64,000 bases of DNA from Paenibacillus mesophilus (GTDB lineage Bacteria > Bacillota > Bacilli > Paenibacillales > NBRC-103111), in assembly GCF_005938385.1 (NCBI RefSeq), contig NZ_VCRA01000028.1, forward strand, positions 26,904 through 90,903, given 5' to 3'. The stretch's first letter is position 1. Each line of letters opens with the position of its first letter. A program made the translations under genes and the position numbers. This document shows, piece after piece, positions 1-8,132 of the stretch. The notes under the pieces were generated by a model. It saw only the letters and a program-made list of their open reading frames with translations. It was not told where the DNA came from and did not search any database.

Positions 1-1799
1 AAGTCGGCGCGATGCTCCAGCGCGGCGGTGCGCATGCCGGAATCGGCAAGAAGAGGATCGACATACGTCACATCCCACCGGAACGATGCCGCCATCGCTC
101 CGATCAAACGGCGTATGACCGGGTCCGCCGCCGTCACGGCCAATCGAAGCGGATTTCGTTTGAGATAGCCGAGCTCGGAGATCAGCTTCTTCCCGTACGA
201 TTCGATGAGGCCTGAGGCCGTACCGGTTTCCGGAATGGCCATGACGTCCGCGCGGCTGTAATCTTCCATCGCGTAGGCGTTATCCGCCTTCCGTTCCGCG
301 CTTTTGCCGATCGGCAAGCCGGAGGAATCCATGCATTCCAGCCGGCAGACGGTACGCCCGCCGGAATCGGAGCATTGCACATGGATGCCTCCGTCGACGC
401 CCAGCGCCTTGACGCCGAATCGTGCAACCGAGGAAGAGCTTTCGCCCGCATCGGTGACGCCGACCCCTACCGCTTGCAGCGCCGAGATGATGACCGAGCG
501 GATCAGCCGGGCGAAGCCGTCGCCGGACGAACTGACCGCAAGCCGCTTTCCTTTGGCGACGCTGCCGCCGTACGCCCCGGCGAATTTGGCCGCAAATTCC
601 GGCGTTATTTCCTCATTGGCAAACCCCCGGACGGCTCCGTCCGCAAACAACGGCTTCACCGCACTCTCGCCCCAGATGACCGAAGCATTCAGCATGGCGT
701 GCTCGCGCACCCGTTTGTGCGGCCATATTTTCACATGAGGCAGCACTTGCGTCTTCGGTCCGATCGTACAGTGGCTCCCGACGACGACTCCTTCCGCCAG
801 AACGGCGTCAGCGTAGCTGTGAATCCGGCTGCACAGCGTCGCCCCCGATATTTCGTTATGATCGGCTATCACGTTGTGGTCCCACAAAACGGCTTGGCGA
901 AGCGTGCTGCCCCGGGCGATCCGGTTCCCCGATCCGATGACGCTGTACGGTTCGACCGTCGCCGTCTCTTCGATGACGGTATGCTCTCCGATATAGATCG
1001 GGCCTCTCCATTCGGCGGCTCCTGCCGGAAGCGTCACGTTATCGCCGGCGTATATGCCCGGATACAGCTCCCTTCCTTTAATGGCCGCCTTCACTTTGCC
1101 GTCCAGCATATCGAATTGCGCCTGCCGGTATTGCGCCATACTGCCGATATCCGACCAATAGCCTTCGGAGATGAAGCCGTACAGCGGCTCTCCCCGCTTC
1201 ATCAGGAGCGGGAACAGATCGTTGCTGAAATCCTGCTCTTTCCCCTCTCTGACCCATTGCAGCACTTCCGGCTCCAGCACGTAAATGCCGGTGTTGACCG
1301 TATCGCTGAATACCTCGCTCCAATCCGGCTTCTCCAGAAATCGGACGATTTTCCCTTCCTCATCGGTCATGACCACACCGTACTCGAGCGGACGGTCCAC
1401 CCGCGTCATCACGATCGTCGCGAGCGCCTCCTTGCGTGCGTGGAATTCGATCGCGCGTCCCAAGTCGAAGTCGGTCAAAGCGTCTCCGCTAATGACGACG
1501 AATCGTTCGTCCAGAAAGGCGCCGGCGTTCTTCACGCTCCCCGCCGTCCCGAGCGGCGACTCCTCGTCGAAGTAATGCAGCTCGACGCCGAAATCTCGGC
1601 CGTCCCCGAAATGATTGCGGATCACCTCCGGCATAAATTGCATCGTAACGCCGATTTGCGTAATGCCGTGCCCCCGGAGCAGATCGATAATATATTCCAT
1701 GCACGGACGGTTCAACAACGGAACCATCGGTTTCGGTATGTGGCAAGTAAGCGGACGCAGCCGCGTTCCTTTACCGCCTGCCATGATGACTGCCTTCAA
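1..1799 (-). CDS. Mannose-1-phosphate guanylyltransferase / phosphomannomutase-like protein (3' end outside window)
   Basis: The visible N-terminal ~599 residues form a sugar-nucleotide enzyme. Residues 1-17 carry the nucleotidyltransferase signature MAGGKGTRLRPL (from residue 6), followed by a typical 'DTVNTGIYVLEPEVL' segment. Next comes a hexapeptide-type left-handed beta-helix (about 240-370), then the first domains of a phosphohexomutase (from about 390). The family is usually ~800+ residues, so roughly a quarter lies beyond the left edge. I chose the TTG at 1799, which follows AGGGGGG at good spacing; the next in-frame ATG lies inside the conserved nucleotide-binding loop. The expected role is making an NDP-sugar (GDP-mannose or similar) for glycan synthesis. 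The mutase active-site loop reads AVSSSGDGFARL instead of the common TASHNP-type loop, so mutase activity is uncertain. It lies downstream of the GH57-GT4 gene, 252 nt away. Confidence 0.85.
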   Translation of the reverse strand, partial: MKAVIMAGGKGTRLRPLTCHIPKPMVPLLNRPCMEYIIDLLRGHGITQIGVTMQFMPEVIRNHFGDGRDFGVELHYFDEESPLGTAGSVKNAGAFLDERFVVISGDALTDFDLGRAIEFHARKEALATIVMTRVDRPLEYGVVMTDEEGKIVRFLEKPDWSEVFSDTVNTGIYVLEPEVLQWVREGKEQDFSNDLFPLLMKRGEPLYGFISEGYWSDIGSMAQYRQAQFDMLDGKVKAAIKGRELYPGIYAGDNVTLPAGAAEWRGPIYIGEHTVIEETATVEPYSVIGSGNRIARGSTLRQAVLWDHNVIADHNEISGATLCSRIHSYADAVLAEGVVVGSHCTIGPKTQVLPHVKIWPHKRVREHAMLNASVIWGESAVKPLFADGAVRGFANEEITPEFAAKFAGAYGGSVAKGKRLAVSSSGDGFARLIRSVIISALQAVGVGVTDAGESSSSVARFGVKALGVDGGIHVQCSDSGGRTVCRLECMDSSGLPIGKSAERKADNAYAMEDYSRADVMAIPETGTASGLIESYGKKLISELGYLKRNPLRLAVTAADPVIRRLIGAMAASFRWDVTYVDPLLADSGMRTAALEHRAD

Positions 1800-1881
1800 G
1801 CGTTTCCCCCCTGAATGTTTGTTGTGTTTCCGATAGCGGCAAAAACCGCCCTTAATCCGGTTCCGATCAACCCGCGGTCAT

Positions 1882-1980
1882 AAATAGAGGAAAAAATCGC
1901 CACTATTTGCGGAGTTTTTCATAAAAAGCTGCGATTTTCCGACCCCATAGGCAAAATAGGGTCGAAAATTTCCTCTATTT
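1882..1980. repeat. Intergenic inverted repeat between GH57-GT4 and nucleotidyltransferase genes
   Basis: AAATAGAGGAAA (from 1882) is repeated inverted as TTTCCTCTATTT (ending 1980), with an inner GACCC...GGGTC pair around 1941-1963. The structure occupies most of the 252 nt gap between two minus-strand genes. It could be a transcript-stabilising or attenuating hairpin, or a member of a species-specific intergenic repeat family. No gene is visible in 1800-2051. Confidence 0.5.
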
Positions 1981-2051
1981 CTCTAAAACATCCTCCAAAT
2001 GGAGAAATAAGATCATTTTTTTCCGCTATTGCACTTCCTCGCGGTCGGCGG

Positions 2052-4991
2052 TCATTTGCTTCCTCCGCTCTGCACCGGCTCCCCGTATAATCCCGTCCGT
2101 GACACGGGCTCCGGCACGGGGCGCTTCCGATCGGTCAATCGGTCGTAATGCGCCTGAACCTGCTCCGCGATCGCCGCGGGGTCATACTGGGTCAGCACCT
2201 TCTCATAGGCGCGGGCCGCCATGTCCGCAGCGCGCGCCGGGTCCAGCAGCTGCTCGGATACGTGCCAGGCGAGAGAATCCACGTGGCCGGGGAGCGCCTT
2301 GTAGCCGTCCGTGCCGTGCTCGACAATGTCGGCGAGCCCTCCGACGTCCGAGACGACGAGCGGCTTGCGCGAAGCCATCGCCTCCAGCGCCACGATGCCG
2401 AACGGCTCGTATAGGCTCGGGAAGACGCACAAATCGGCGGCGGCGTATAGGCGCGATTTCGTATCGTCGTCTATGAAGCCCCAACATGCAACGCGGTGCG
2501 AGACACCCGACTCGGCAACCTGGCGTTCGAGCGACTCGCGCATCGGTCCCGCCCCGACGATGACCAGCCTCGCGCCGGGCACACGGGCCAGCACGTTAGG
2601 CATGGCCGCGATCAGCACCTGCACGCCCTTCTCGTAGACGAGACGCCCGACGTACAAAATGACGCGGTCTCCGGGATCGAACCATTCCGAACGGTTCGGC
2701 CATCCCGATCGCCCGTCGGCTCGATCCCGTCCGGCCACCGGAATCCCGTTCGGGATAATGTCGACCTTGTCTTCCGGAAGCTGGAACAGACGAACGACTT
2801 CCTCTTTCATGTGCCGGCTGCAGACGAATACGCGGTTCGCTTCGTAAGTCAGCTTCCACTCCAGCCCGTGTATCCGGTGCTGCAGCTCGCCGTGCAGCTT
2901 GCCCTGCTGCCGTCCCCATTCCGTGGCATGGATCGTCGCGACGAGCGGCAGCCCGTAGCTGTGCCTCAGCTCTCGTGCGGCATGGAGCACCATCCAGTCG
3001 TGAGCGTGCAGCAGATCGATGCGCCCCCCGTTTTCTTTCCAGGAGACGAGGTAATCGACCATCGCCAAGTTCATTTCGAACGTCCAATGGTAAAAATCCG
3101 TATCCCCGGAGCACAGTACGGGCAGTCTGTGCACGTAAACCCCGTTGCGGATTTCGAAGGCGGGGGCGCCCTCGAACGAGGTCGTTACGACGTGGACCGC
3201 TTCTCCGCGCGCCGCCAGCGCCTCGGCCAAATCGGCCACGGCCCGGGATAGTCCGCCGACATGCTTGGGCGGATATTCCCATGCGAGCATAAAGGTGTTC
3301 GGCCTATCCCGGATATCCGGCAGAAGCGGGATCGGGGAAGCCGGCAGCACCGATACGTAATCTCTATAATCAAGCCCGGGAAAGCAGTTGTTTCTGTGTT
3401 CCAGGGCGATAAGAAACGTCTCGTCGATCTTTCCGTCCTCGATCATGCCGCACAGCCGATTGAAGCAGCCGAGATGATGTTTCGTCCGGCGGACCGCGTA
3501 ATCGACGACCGTACGGCTGTCCATGATGAACGCCCAATCGCTGCTTTGCGCAAGCATCAGCTCCCGCGCCGCCTGATTGAGCGCCCGCTTGAGCATTGCC
3601 GTCGGCATCCTCCCGCTTCCTTTCGGATGGGAATGGCGCGTGGCGAGCCCGATCATCCGGTCCTCGGCCTGATGCAGATGGCGGTATATCCAATCGTTAT
3701 CTCCCTGCAGCCAAACCTCAGTGGAATGGTTTCGGCCCCAGCTCGATTCGTTCAAGCTGCCAGTATCGGATACCGGGTACGTCTCCAAATATTCGCCCGG
3801 CGTAATCATCCGGACGTTGTGCTGGTCATGGTACGTTTTCCTGCACAGCATCTCGATCCATGTCGGGCCTTCGTACCACCAGTGTCCGAACAGTTCCGCG
3901 TCATACGGCGATACGATAATCGGCCGCCGATCCAGCCACCCGCTCCATGTGTCGGCCTGCCGCCCGCGGCACCGGAGGAAATGGTCGGCCTGATCGGCCG
4001 CCGCCTTCCGCGCCCATTCGGGGTTGTACGGCTCGCGGTGCTCGCCGGTCCCCGTAATCCGGTAATATTTCATACCGGTATTGACGCGTTCGTGGGTCGG
4101 CAGCACGTAGGGACGAATATGCTCCCATTCCTCCAAGTCGTTCCAGCCGAGATCCCAGCCGATGTCCCGGTAATATTCCCTGTAATCGAAATGTCCGGGA
4201 TATCCGTCGGTCGCACTCCATACTTGCTCGGACGATTCCGGGTCGCGCGGGAACACCGTCACGCCGTAGCGCGTCATGAGAGGCGCCAGCAGCTTCCGGT
4301 TCGGGGCGGGCGAAGCATATTCGACGGCCGTCGTATCTCCTATGAAATACAGAATGCCCTCCATCTTCAGCAACCGGTCGATTCCCGGCGTGTAGGCGCA
4401 CTCCGGCAGCCATATTCCCTTCGGCTTGCGACCGAAATGCCGTTCGTACTCGCGAATACCCGTGCGGAGCTGCGCCCGGATCGCTTCCTCCGTCTTCATC
4501 AGCGGCAAATAGCCGTGCGTGGCCGCAGACGTCATAATTTCCAGCTTCCCGAGATCCTGCAAGCGGCGGAACGCCGTAACGACATTTCTGCCGCAGCTCT
4601 CGTACAGCTCCATTAACCGGCGGAACCGCTCGGCGTACATCGCCGCGAGCGGATACAGCCGATCGTCGTTTCGAAGGCGTGCCTTCTCCTTGTCCGCGAG
4701 CCCGATCAGCTTCTCCAGATGCGCGGCGTACCGCTGCTGCATGAGAGGATCGGCGCACAGCGCCAGCAGCGTAGGCGTCATCGAGAACGTGATACGGTAG
4801 TCGACGCCGTCGCGCACTAACCGGTCGAACACCTCGATCAGCGGCAGGTACGTCTCGGTCATCGCTTCGTAAAACCATCGCTCCTCCATGACGTCATCCC
4901 GGTCGGCATGTCGGATGTAAGGCAAATGAGCATGCAGCACCAAAGCCAAGTAACCTTTATGCTCCGGCTTCGTTTTCCATCGTTTGTACAT
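2052..4991 (-). CDS. GH57 branching-enzyme-like domain fused to GT4/starch-synthase-like glycosyltransferase
   Basis: A 979-residue two-enzyme fusion, cytoplasmic (no signal peptide). Residues about 8-530 are a GH57 / 1,4-alpha-glucan branching domain: it opens with YLALVLHAHLPYIRH, keeps the nucleophile region WLPECAY (Glu near 196) and the second catalytic region YDAELFGHWWYEG (Asp near 366). Residues about 560-950 are a GT-B glycosyltransferase with the starch-synthase-like entry WEYPPKHVGGL and the donor-site motif EPFGIVALEA near 860. The expected role is making or remodelling an alpha-glucan with both elongation and branching in one chain. A GGGGGT precedes the ATG at short spacing. It starts 20 nt after the DUF4912 gene, so the two are probably co-transcribed. 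Both GH57 catalytic residues are present, so I call it active. Confidence 0.9.
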   Translation of the reverse strand: MYKRWKTKPEHKGYLALVLHAHLPYIRHADRDDVMEERWFYEAMTETYLPLIEVFDRLVRDGVDYRITFSMTPTLLALCADPLMQQRYAAHLEKLIGLADKEKARLRNDDRLYPLAAMYAERFRRLMELYESCGRNVVTAFRRLQDLGKLEIMTSAATHGYLPLMKTEEAIRAQLRTGIREYERHFGRKPKGIWLPECAYTPGIDRLLKMEGILYFIGDTTAVEYASPAPNRKLLAPLMTRYGVTVFPRDPESSEQVWSATDGYPGHFDYREYYRDIGWDLGWNDLEEWEHIRPYVLPTHERVNTGMKYYRITGTGEHREPYNPEWARKAAADQADHFLRCRGRQADTWSGWLDRRPIIVSPYDAELFGHWWYEGPTWIEMLCRKTYHDQHNVRMITPGEYLETYPVSDTGSLNESSWGRNHSTEVWLQGDNDWIYRHLHQAEDRMIGLATRHSHPKGSGRMPTAMLKRALNQAARELMLAQSSDWAFIMDSRTVVDYAVRRTKHHLGCFNRLCGMIEDGKIDETFLIALEHRNNCFPGLDYRDYVSVLPASPIPLLPDIRDRPNTFMLAWEYPPKHVGGLSRAVADLAEALAARGEAVHVVTTSFEGAPAFEIRNGVYVHRLPVLCSGDTDFYHWTFEMNLAMVDYLVSWKENGGRIDLLHAHDWMVLHAARELRHSYGLPLVATIHATEWGRQQGKLHGELQHRIHGLEWKLTYEANRVFVCSRHMKEEVVRLFQLPEDKVDIIPNGIPVAGRDRADGRSGWPNRSEWFDPGDRVILYVGRLVYEKGVQVLIAAMPNVLARVPGARLVIVGAGPMRESLERQVAESGVSHRVACWGFIDDDTKSRLYAAADLCVFPSLYEPFGIVALEAMASRKPLVVSDVGGLADIVEHGTDGYKALPGHVDSLAWHVSEQLLDPARAADMAARAYEKVLTQYDPAAIAEQVQAHYDRLTDRKRPVPEPVSRTGLYGEPVQSGGSK

Positions 4992-5011
4992 CGGAACCCC
5001 CGTTTAGGTTT

Positions 5012-5557
5012 TTATATGGATGTTCGATACGGTGCGAAATGCTCCAGCGTGTAGGGAGGAATATAAGCCTTCGGGTGGGAAATGGACGCTTCGGGTACGA
5101 CGGGGACGAGAGGGCGCCCCCAGCCGGCCGGGCAGTCTCGCGGAGTTTGCACGACATTGGACCTTATGAGGGGAACGAACTGCCGCTCCCATGTGTACAC
5201 CCCGAGATCGGCGGTGTAGGCCGCGTCGGCATTTAACCCGGTTATGTACCAATTGTCGGCTTCGGGCGTAAGCTCGACGTCGATGACCCGGTTGGCATTG
5301 CGGCCGTTGAACAGGACATACGTGACGTCATATACCCGGAGCACCTTGGGCAGATGCCCATAATCGCATTCGAAATGCTGCGCGGCCAGCCATTTTCTGC
5401 GGTCGGACACTTCCCAGTACGCGTAGAGCGTATGGGCATTCCGAACGAGCAGGCGCAGCATGTCTTTATGGAAGGCACCGGGAATTTCATAGCCTTCCGT
5501 CAACAGATCGTGCAAATGGGTTCGCCTTCCTTTCTTTTTTGTGGTACTTCTAACCAT
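5012..5557 (-). CDS. DUF4912 domain-containing protein
   Basis: A 181-residue soluble protein. The stretch from about residue 30, with RLLVRNAHTLYAYWEVSDRR, matches what I know of DUF4912: a small beta-rich domain with conserved 'YAYWEV'. A C-terminal low-complexity tail follows. The N-terminus is basic (KKKGRR). I see no strong ribosome binding site at the ATG. It is the first gene of a likely operon with the GH57-GT4 fusion (20 nt gap) and probably the nucleotidyltransferase. DUF4912 genes are known to neighbour GH57 genes, but the biochemical role is not known to me. Confidence 0.8.
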   Translation of the reverse strand: MVRSTTKKKGRRTHLHDLLTEGYEIPGAFHKDMLRLLVRNAHTLYAYWEVSDRRKWLAAQHFECDYGHLPKVLRVYDVTYVLFNGRNANRVIDVELTPEADNWYITGLNADAAYTADLGVYTWERQFVPLIRSNVVQTPRDCPAGWGRPLVPVVPEASISHPKAYIPPYTLEHFAPYRTSI

Positions 5558-5839
5558 ACGACCGCTGTTCGCGAAATATGCCTATCGCCCGGCGGGAAAT
5601 TATTCGGTATTTGCGACGGCCAGTTCGGCCGCATACCGATGCGCCTTGCCCTGTAAACTCGCTCTTATTCCGCATGTCACCGCGGACAGAAGCATCTTTA
5701 CGATCTCTTTACACACCGCGGATAATTGGCGGTTCTCCATCGCCCGGTTTTCCTGTACAATAAGAGGAAGGCTTTTTCCGTTTCACATCCAAACGCGCCG
5801 ATTAAGCGCTTTCTTTATAGCAAAGGGGTCCGGATTGGA
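5558..5839. other. Divergent intergenic region
   Basis: This 282-nt gap separates the DUF4912 gene (minus) from the membrane AraC gene (plus). I see no gene. A TACAAT -10-like hexamer lies at 5756-5761 on the plus strand without a convincing -35 element. Confidence 0.4.
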
Positions 5840-8113
5840 TTGTTCAAAATTCCGATCAACGTCAATTCTTTATTCATCAAAAGCATGATCAGCTTCATGG
5901 CGATCATCGTGCTGCTCGCCTCGTTCAATTATTTGTCGTTCGCCTTCTTCAAAACGAACATTCAGCGGGAAATTATCCAGCATAACCGGGTCGCTTTGGA
6001 AAATGCGGCGGACCGGTACGAGAAGCATCTGTCGATCATTGAGACGCTGCTGTTCAAGCTGTATCAGGACGAGAACGTCGTCTCGTTCGGCAGACAGCTG
6101 GCCGAGAAGGAGACGGGCCAGGTCAATTACTTGAAGCCGGCCGACATGATGGAGCAGATCCGGCGGGACGTCAACAATCCGTTCCTCTATCTGGACAACA
6201 TCATCGTATTTTACAATTCCGCCTCGTTTACGGTGGACAAAAACGGGACCGGCGACGCCGACAGAACGTTTTCCCGGTTCTATGCGAGCGAGCCGTACGG
6301 ACACGCCTTCTGGCAGCAGCAGTTCAAAGAGCCTTATACGTCCGCGCTGCTTCCGAGCCGGCTGTTCTCCGTCGTCTCCTCGGACAAGCAAAACAAGCTG
6401 CTGTTCCCGATGGCGGTCAAGCTGCCCGGCTACAGCCATCTCGTCATCGGCTTGCTCGACGCGCAGCAGCTGTTCGAATCGTTCTACAGCAACGACAGCC
6501 CGGCCTTCAGCGTCGTCCGGCAGGACGGTACGGTTCTGTTCGATTCCTCGGGCCCGGCGTCGTCCGACAAGCGGTTTATTCCATCGGAAGCGGGCGATTA
6601 CGTCGCGATCGATAACATTTATTACTTCTACAAGAAGAGCGGCGAATCGGGCTTGACGTATATGACGTCGGTTCCCTACGCGACGATCGCCGGGCAAATC
6701 GCCAAGCTGAAATGGACGCTGCTCGTCCTGTTCGTCCTGTCGGTCATCATCGCGGCCACGGCATCCGTCGTGTTCAGCCGGAAAATCAACGCCCCGGTGA
6801 AGCAAATTATCGCCTCGCTGCGGCATCGCAGTCCCGAGGTCGTGCAGAGCAGCATTTACGAGTTTGCGCTGATCAACGAAATATCGCGGGAGCTCATCCA
6901 AGAGCGCAACGACATCCACGTCGACCTGCAGAACAAAACGTCGCTGCTCACCGACTTCGGATATATAAGCAAGCTGAAGATGATTGCGACGGGAACGGGG
7001 GCGGGCGAATGGAACGAGGCGGTCACGCAGCTCCGGGAGTTCCGGATCGTCCTGTTTCAGCTGAATTTCCGCCATGCGCTGCTTCAAGCCGCCCAACTGA
7101 AGGCGGACCGGCTTACGTACGCCGCGCGCGAATGCGTCGATCTGATGATGTCGGATGGGTTCGAGCATTCCCGTACTTTGCAGACCGAGAGCAATCAGCT
7201 CGTGTCGGTCGTTTATGGGGAAGAAGGGCTGCACAAGCTGGAGGAGACGCTGTCCGTGCTGAAAACGATTTTCGACCGGGATAAAGAACATTATCTCGTC
7301 ACGGCGGCGGTCAGCGACATCTTTCAGGAGGCGTCGGACTTCAATCGCGCTTATACGCAGGTGTCGAACCGTGCGAAGCAAGCCGCGCTTCGGGACGAAA
7401 TGCAGATCGTATGGGAGGATGCCGCCCACGCGAACCACTTCGTGTTTACGGCGGAGCAGGAGCAGGAGTTTTATGTCAACATGCAGGAAGGTAACGGACC
7501 GGCATGCGAGCAGCTGATCGGCCGGATGCTGGAGCAGATGTATAAGAAAGAAGCGTTTCGCCTGCAATTCCGCGCTTTCGCCCAAGGCGTGACCGCCAAG
7601 ATGATCAAGATAACGGAGAAGGCCAAAGTCGATCCGGACCTGTCGGAGCAATTGAATGCGATGCTTCCGGAGCTTGAGGAATGCTACACGCTGGACGACT
7701 ACAGGCTTTTTTTCGACAACTTCGTATCGGTGGCGGCCGATTCGATCAAGCGGAAGCGCGACGAGAAAGATCCCGTCGTCGAATTTTTCGCCGACTATTT
7801 GGAGACGCATTATGCCGAGGACTTGTCGCTCGATTCGGTAGCCGACCGGATGAATATGTCGAGTAATTATTTGTCCGCCTATATCAAGGAAAAGACGGGA
7901 ACGAACTTCAGCGACCATCTGAACAACGTGCGCATCCGCCAGGCGAAGGAGATGCTGTACGGCACGAGCCTCACGATCCAGGATATCGGCGAACGGATCG
8001 GGTACCGCAACGTCACGTCGTTTATCCGGATGTTCAAAAAAATAACCGGCCTTACTCCCGGCGATTACCGGAAAAGGTCGGCGCTCGAAAGCAAAGCCGG
8101 ACTGCAAGCGTAG
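5840..8113 (+). CDS. Membrane-anchored AraC-family regulator with extracellular sensor (YesN-like)
   Basis: A 757-residue one-component regulator. A first membrane helix lies at about residues 14-36 (SMISFMAIIVLLASFNYLSF). An extracellular sensor of about 250 residues follows, then a second helix at about 291-312. The cytoplasmic part ends in an AraC double helix-turn-helix (about 647-747: 'MNMSSNYLSAYIKEKTGTNF', 'IGERIGYRNVTSFIRMFKKI', then 'TGLTPGDYRK'). Family members sense glycans or carbohydrate-binding proteins and switch on nearby uptake and degradation genes. I chose the TTG at 5840 because AAAGGGG lies about 11 nt upstream; an in-frame TTG at 5726 would add 38 residues but lacks a site. 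It converges on the SBP at 8133-9734, with a shared terminator between them, and is a natural candidate controller of that cluster. Confidence 0.88.
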   Translation: MFKIPINVNSLFIKSMISFMAIIVLLASFNYLSFAFFKTNIQREIIQHNRVALENAADRYEKHLSIIETLLFKLYQDENVVSFGRQLAEKETGQVNYLKPADMMEQIRRDVNNPFLYLDNIIVFYNSASFTVDKNGTGDADRTFSRFYASEPYGHAFWQQQFKEPYTSALLPSRLFSVVSSDKQNKLLFPMAVKLPGYSHLVIGLLDAQQLFESFYSNDSPAFSVVRQDGTVLFDSSGPASSDKRFIPSEAGDYVAIDNIYYFYKKSGESGLTYMTSVPYATIAGQIAKLKWTLLVLFVLSVIIAATASVVFSRKINAPVKQIIASLRHRSPEVVQSSIYEFALINEISRELIQERNDIHVDLQNKTSLLTDFGYISKLKMIATGTGAGEWNEAVTQLREFRIVLFQLNFRHALLQAAQLKADRLTYAARECVDLMMSDGFEHSRTLQTESNQLVSVVYGEEGLHKLEETLSVLKTIFDRDKEHYLVTAAVSDIFQEASDFNRAYTQVSNRAKQAALRDEMQIVWEDAAHANHFVFTAEQEQEFYVNMQEGNGPACEQLIGRMLEQMYKKEAFRLQFRAFAQGVTAKMIKITEKAKVDPDLSEQLNAMLPELEECYTLDDYRLFFDNFVSVAADSIKRKRDEKDPVVEFFADYLETHYAEDLSLDSVADRMNMSSNYLSAYIKEKTGTNFSDHLNNVRIRQAKEMLYGTSLTIQDIGERIGYRNVTSFIRMFKKITGLTPGDYRKRSALESKAGLQA

Positions 8114-8121
8114 TCCGGCTT
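8094..8121. terminator. Bidirectional terminator between convergent genes
   Basis: AAGCCGGACT (8094-8103) pairs perfectly with AGTCCGGCTT (8112-8121) around an 8-nt loop. An outer AAAGCAA/TTGCTTT pair and T-rich flanks follow. The stop codon of the AraC gene lies at the loop/stem edge. Confidence 0.75.
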
Positions 8122-8132
8122 CTTCCTTGCTT

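Noticed and set aside
375..1814. Long plus-strand frame opposite the nucleotidyltransferase gene
   Set aside because: It is an antisense shadow in GC-rich DNA: Arg/Asp/His-rich text with no family motifs, whereas the minus strand has clear sugar-nucleotide enzyme motifs.
5726..5839. Upstream TTG start for the membrane AraC gene
   Set aside because: It adds 38 residues before the first membrane helix without a ribosome site, while the TTG at 5840 has AAAGGGG at acceptable spacing.
5870..8107. 745-codon minus-strand frame opposite the membrane AraC gene
   Set aside because: Composition is typical of antisense reading (Arg/Val/Asp-rich, no motifs). The plus strand encodes a complete regulator with two membrane helices and an HTH.
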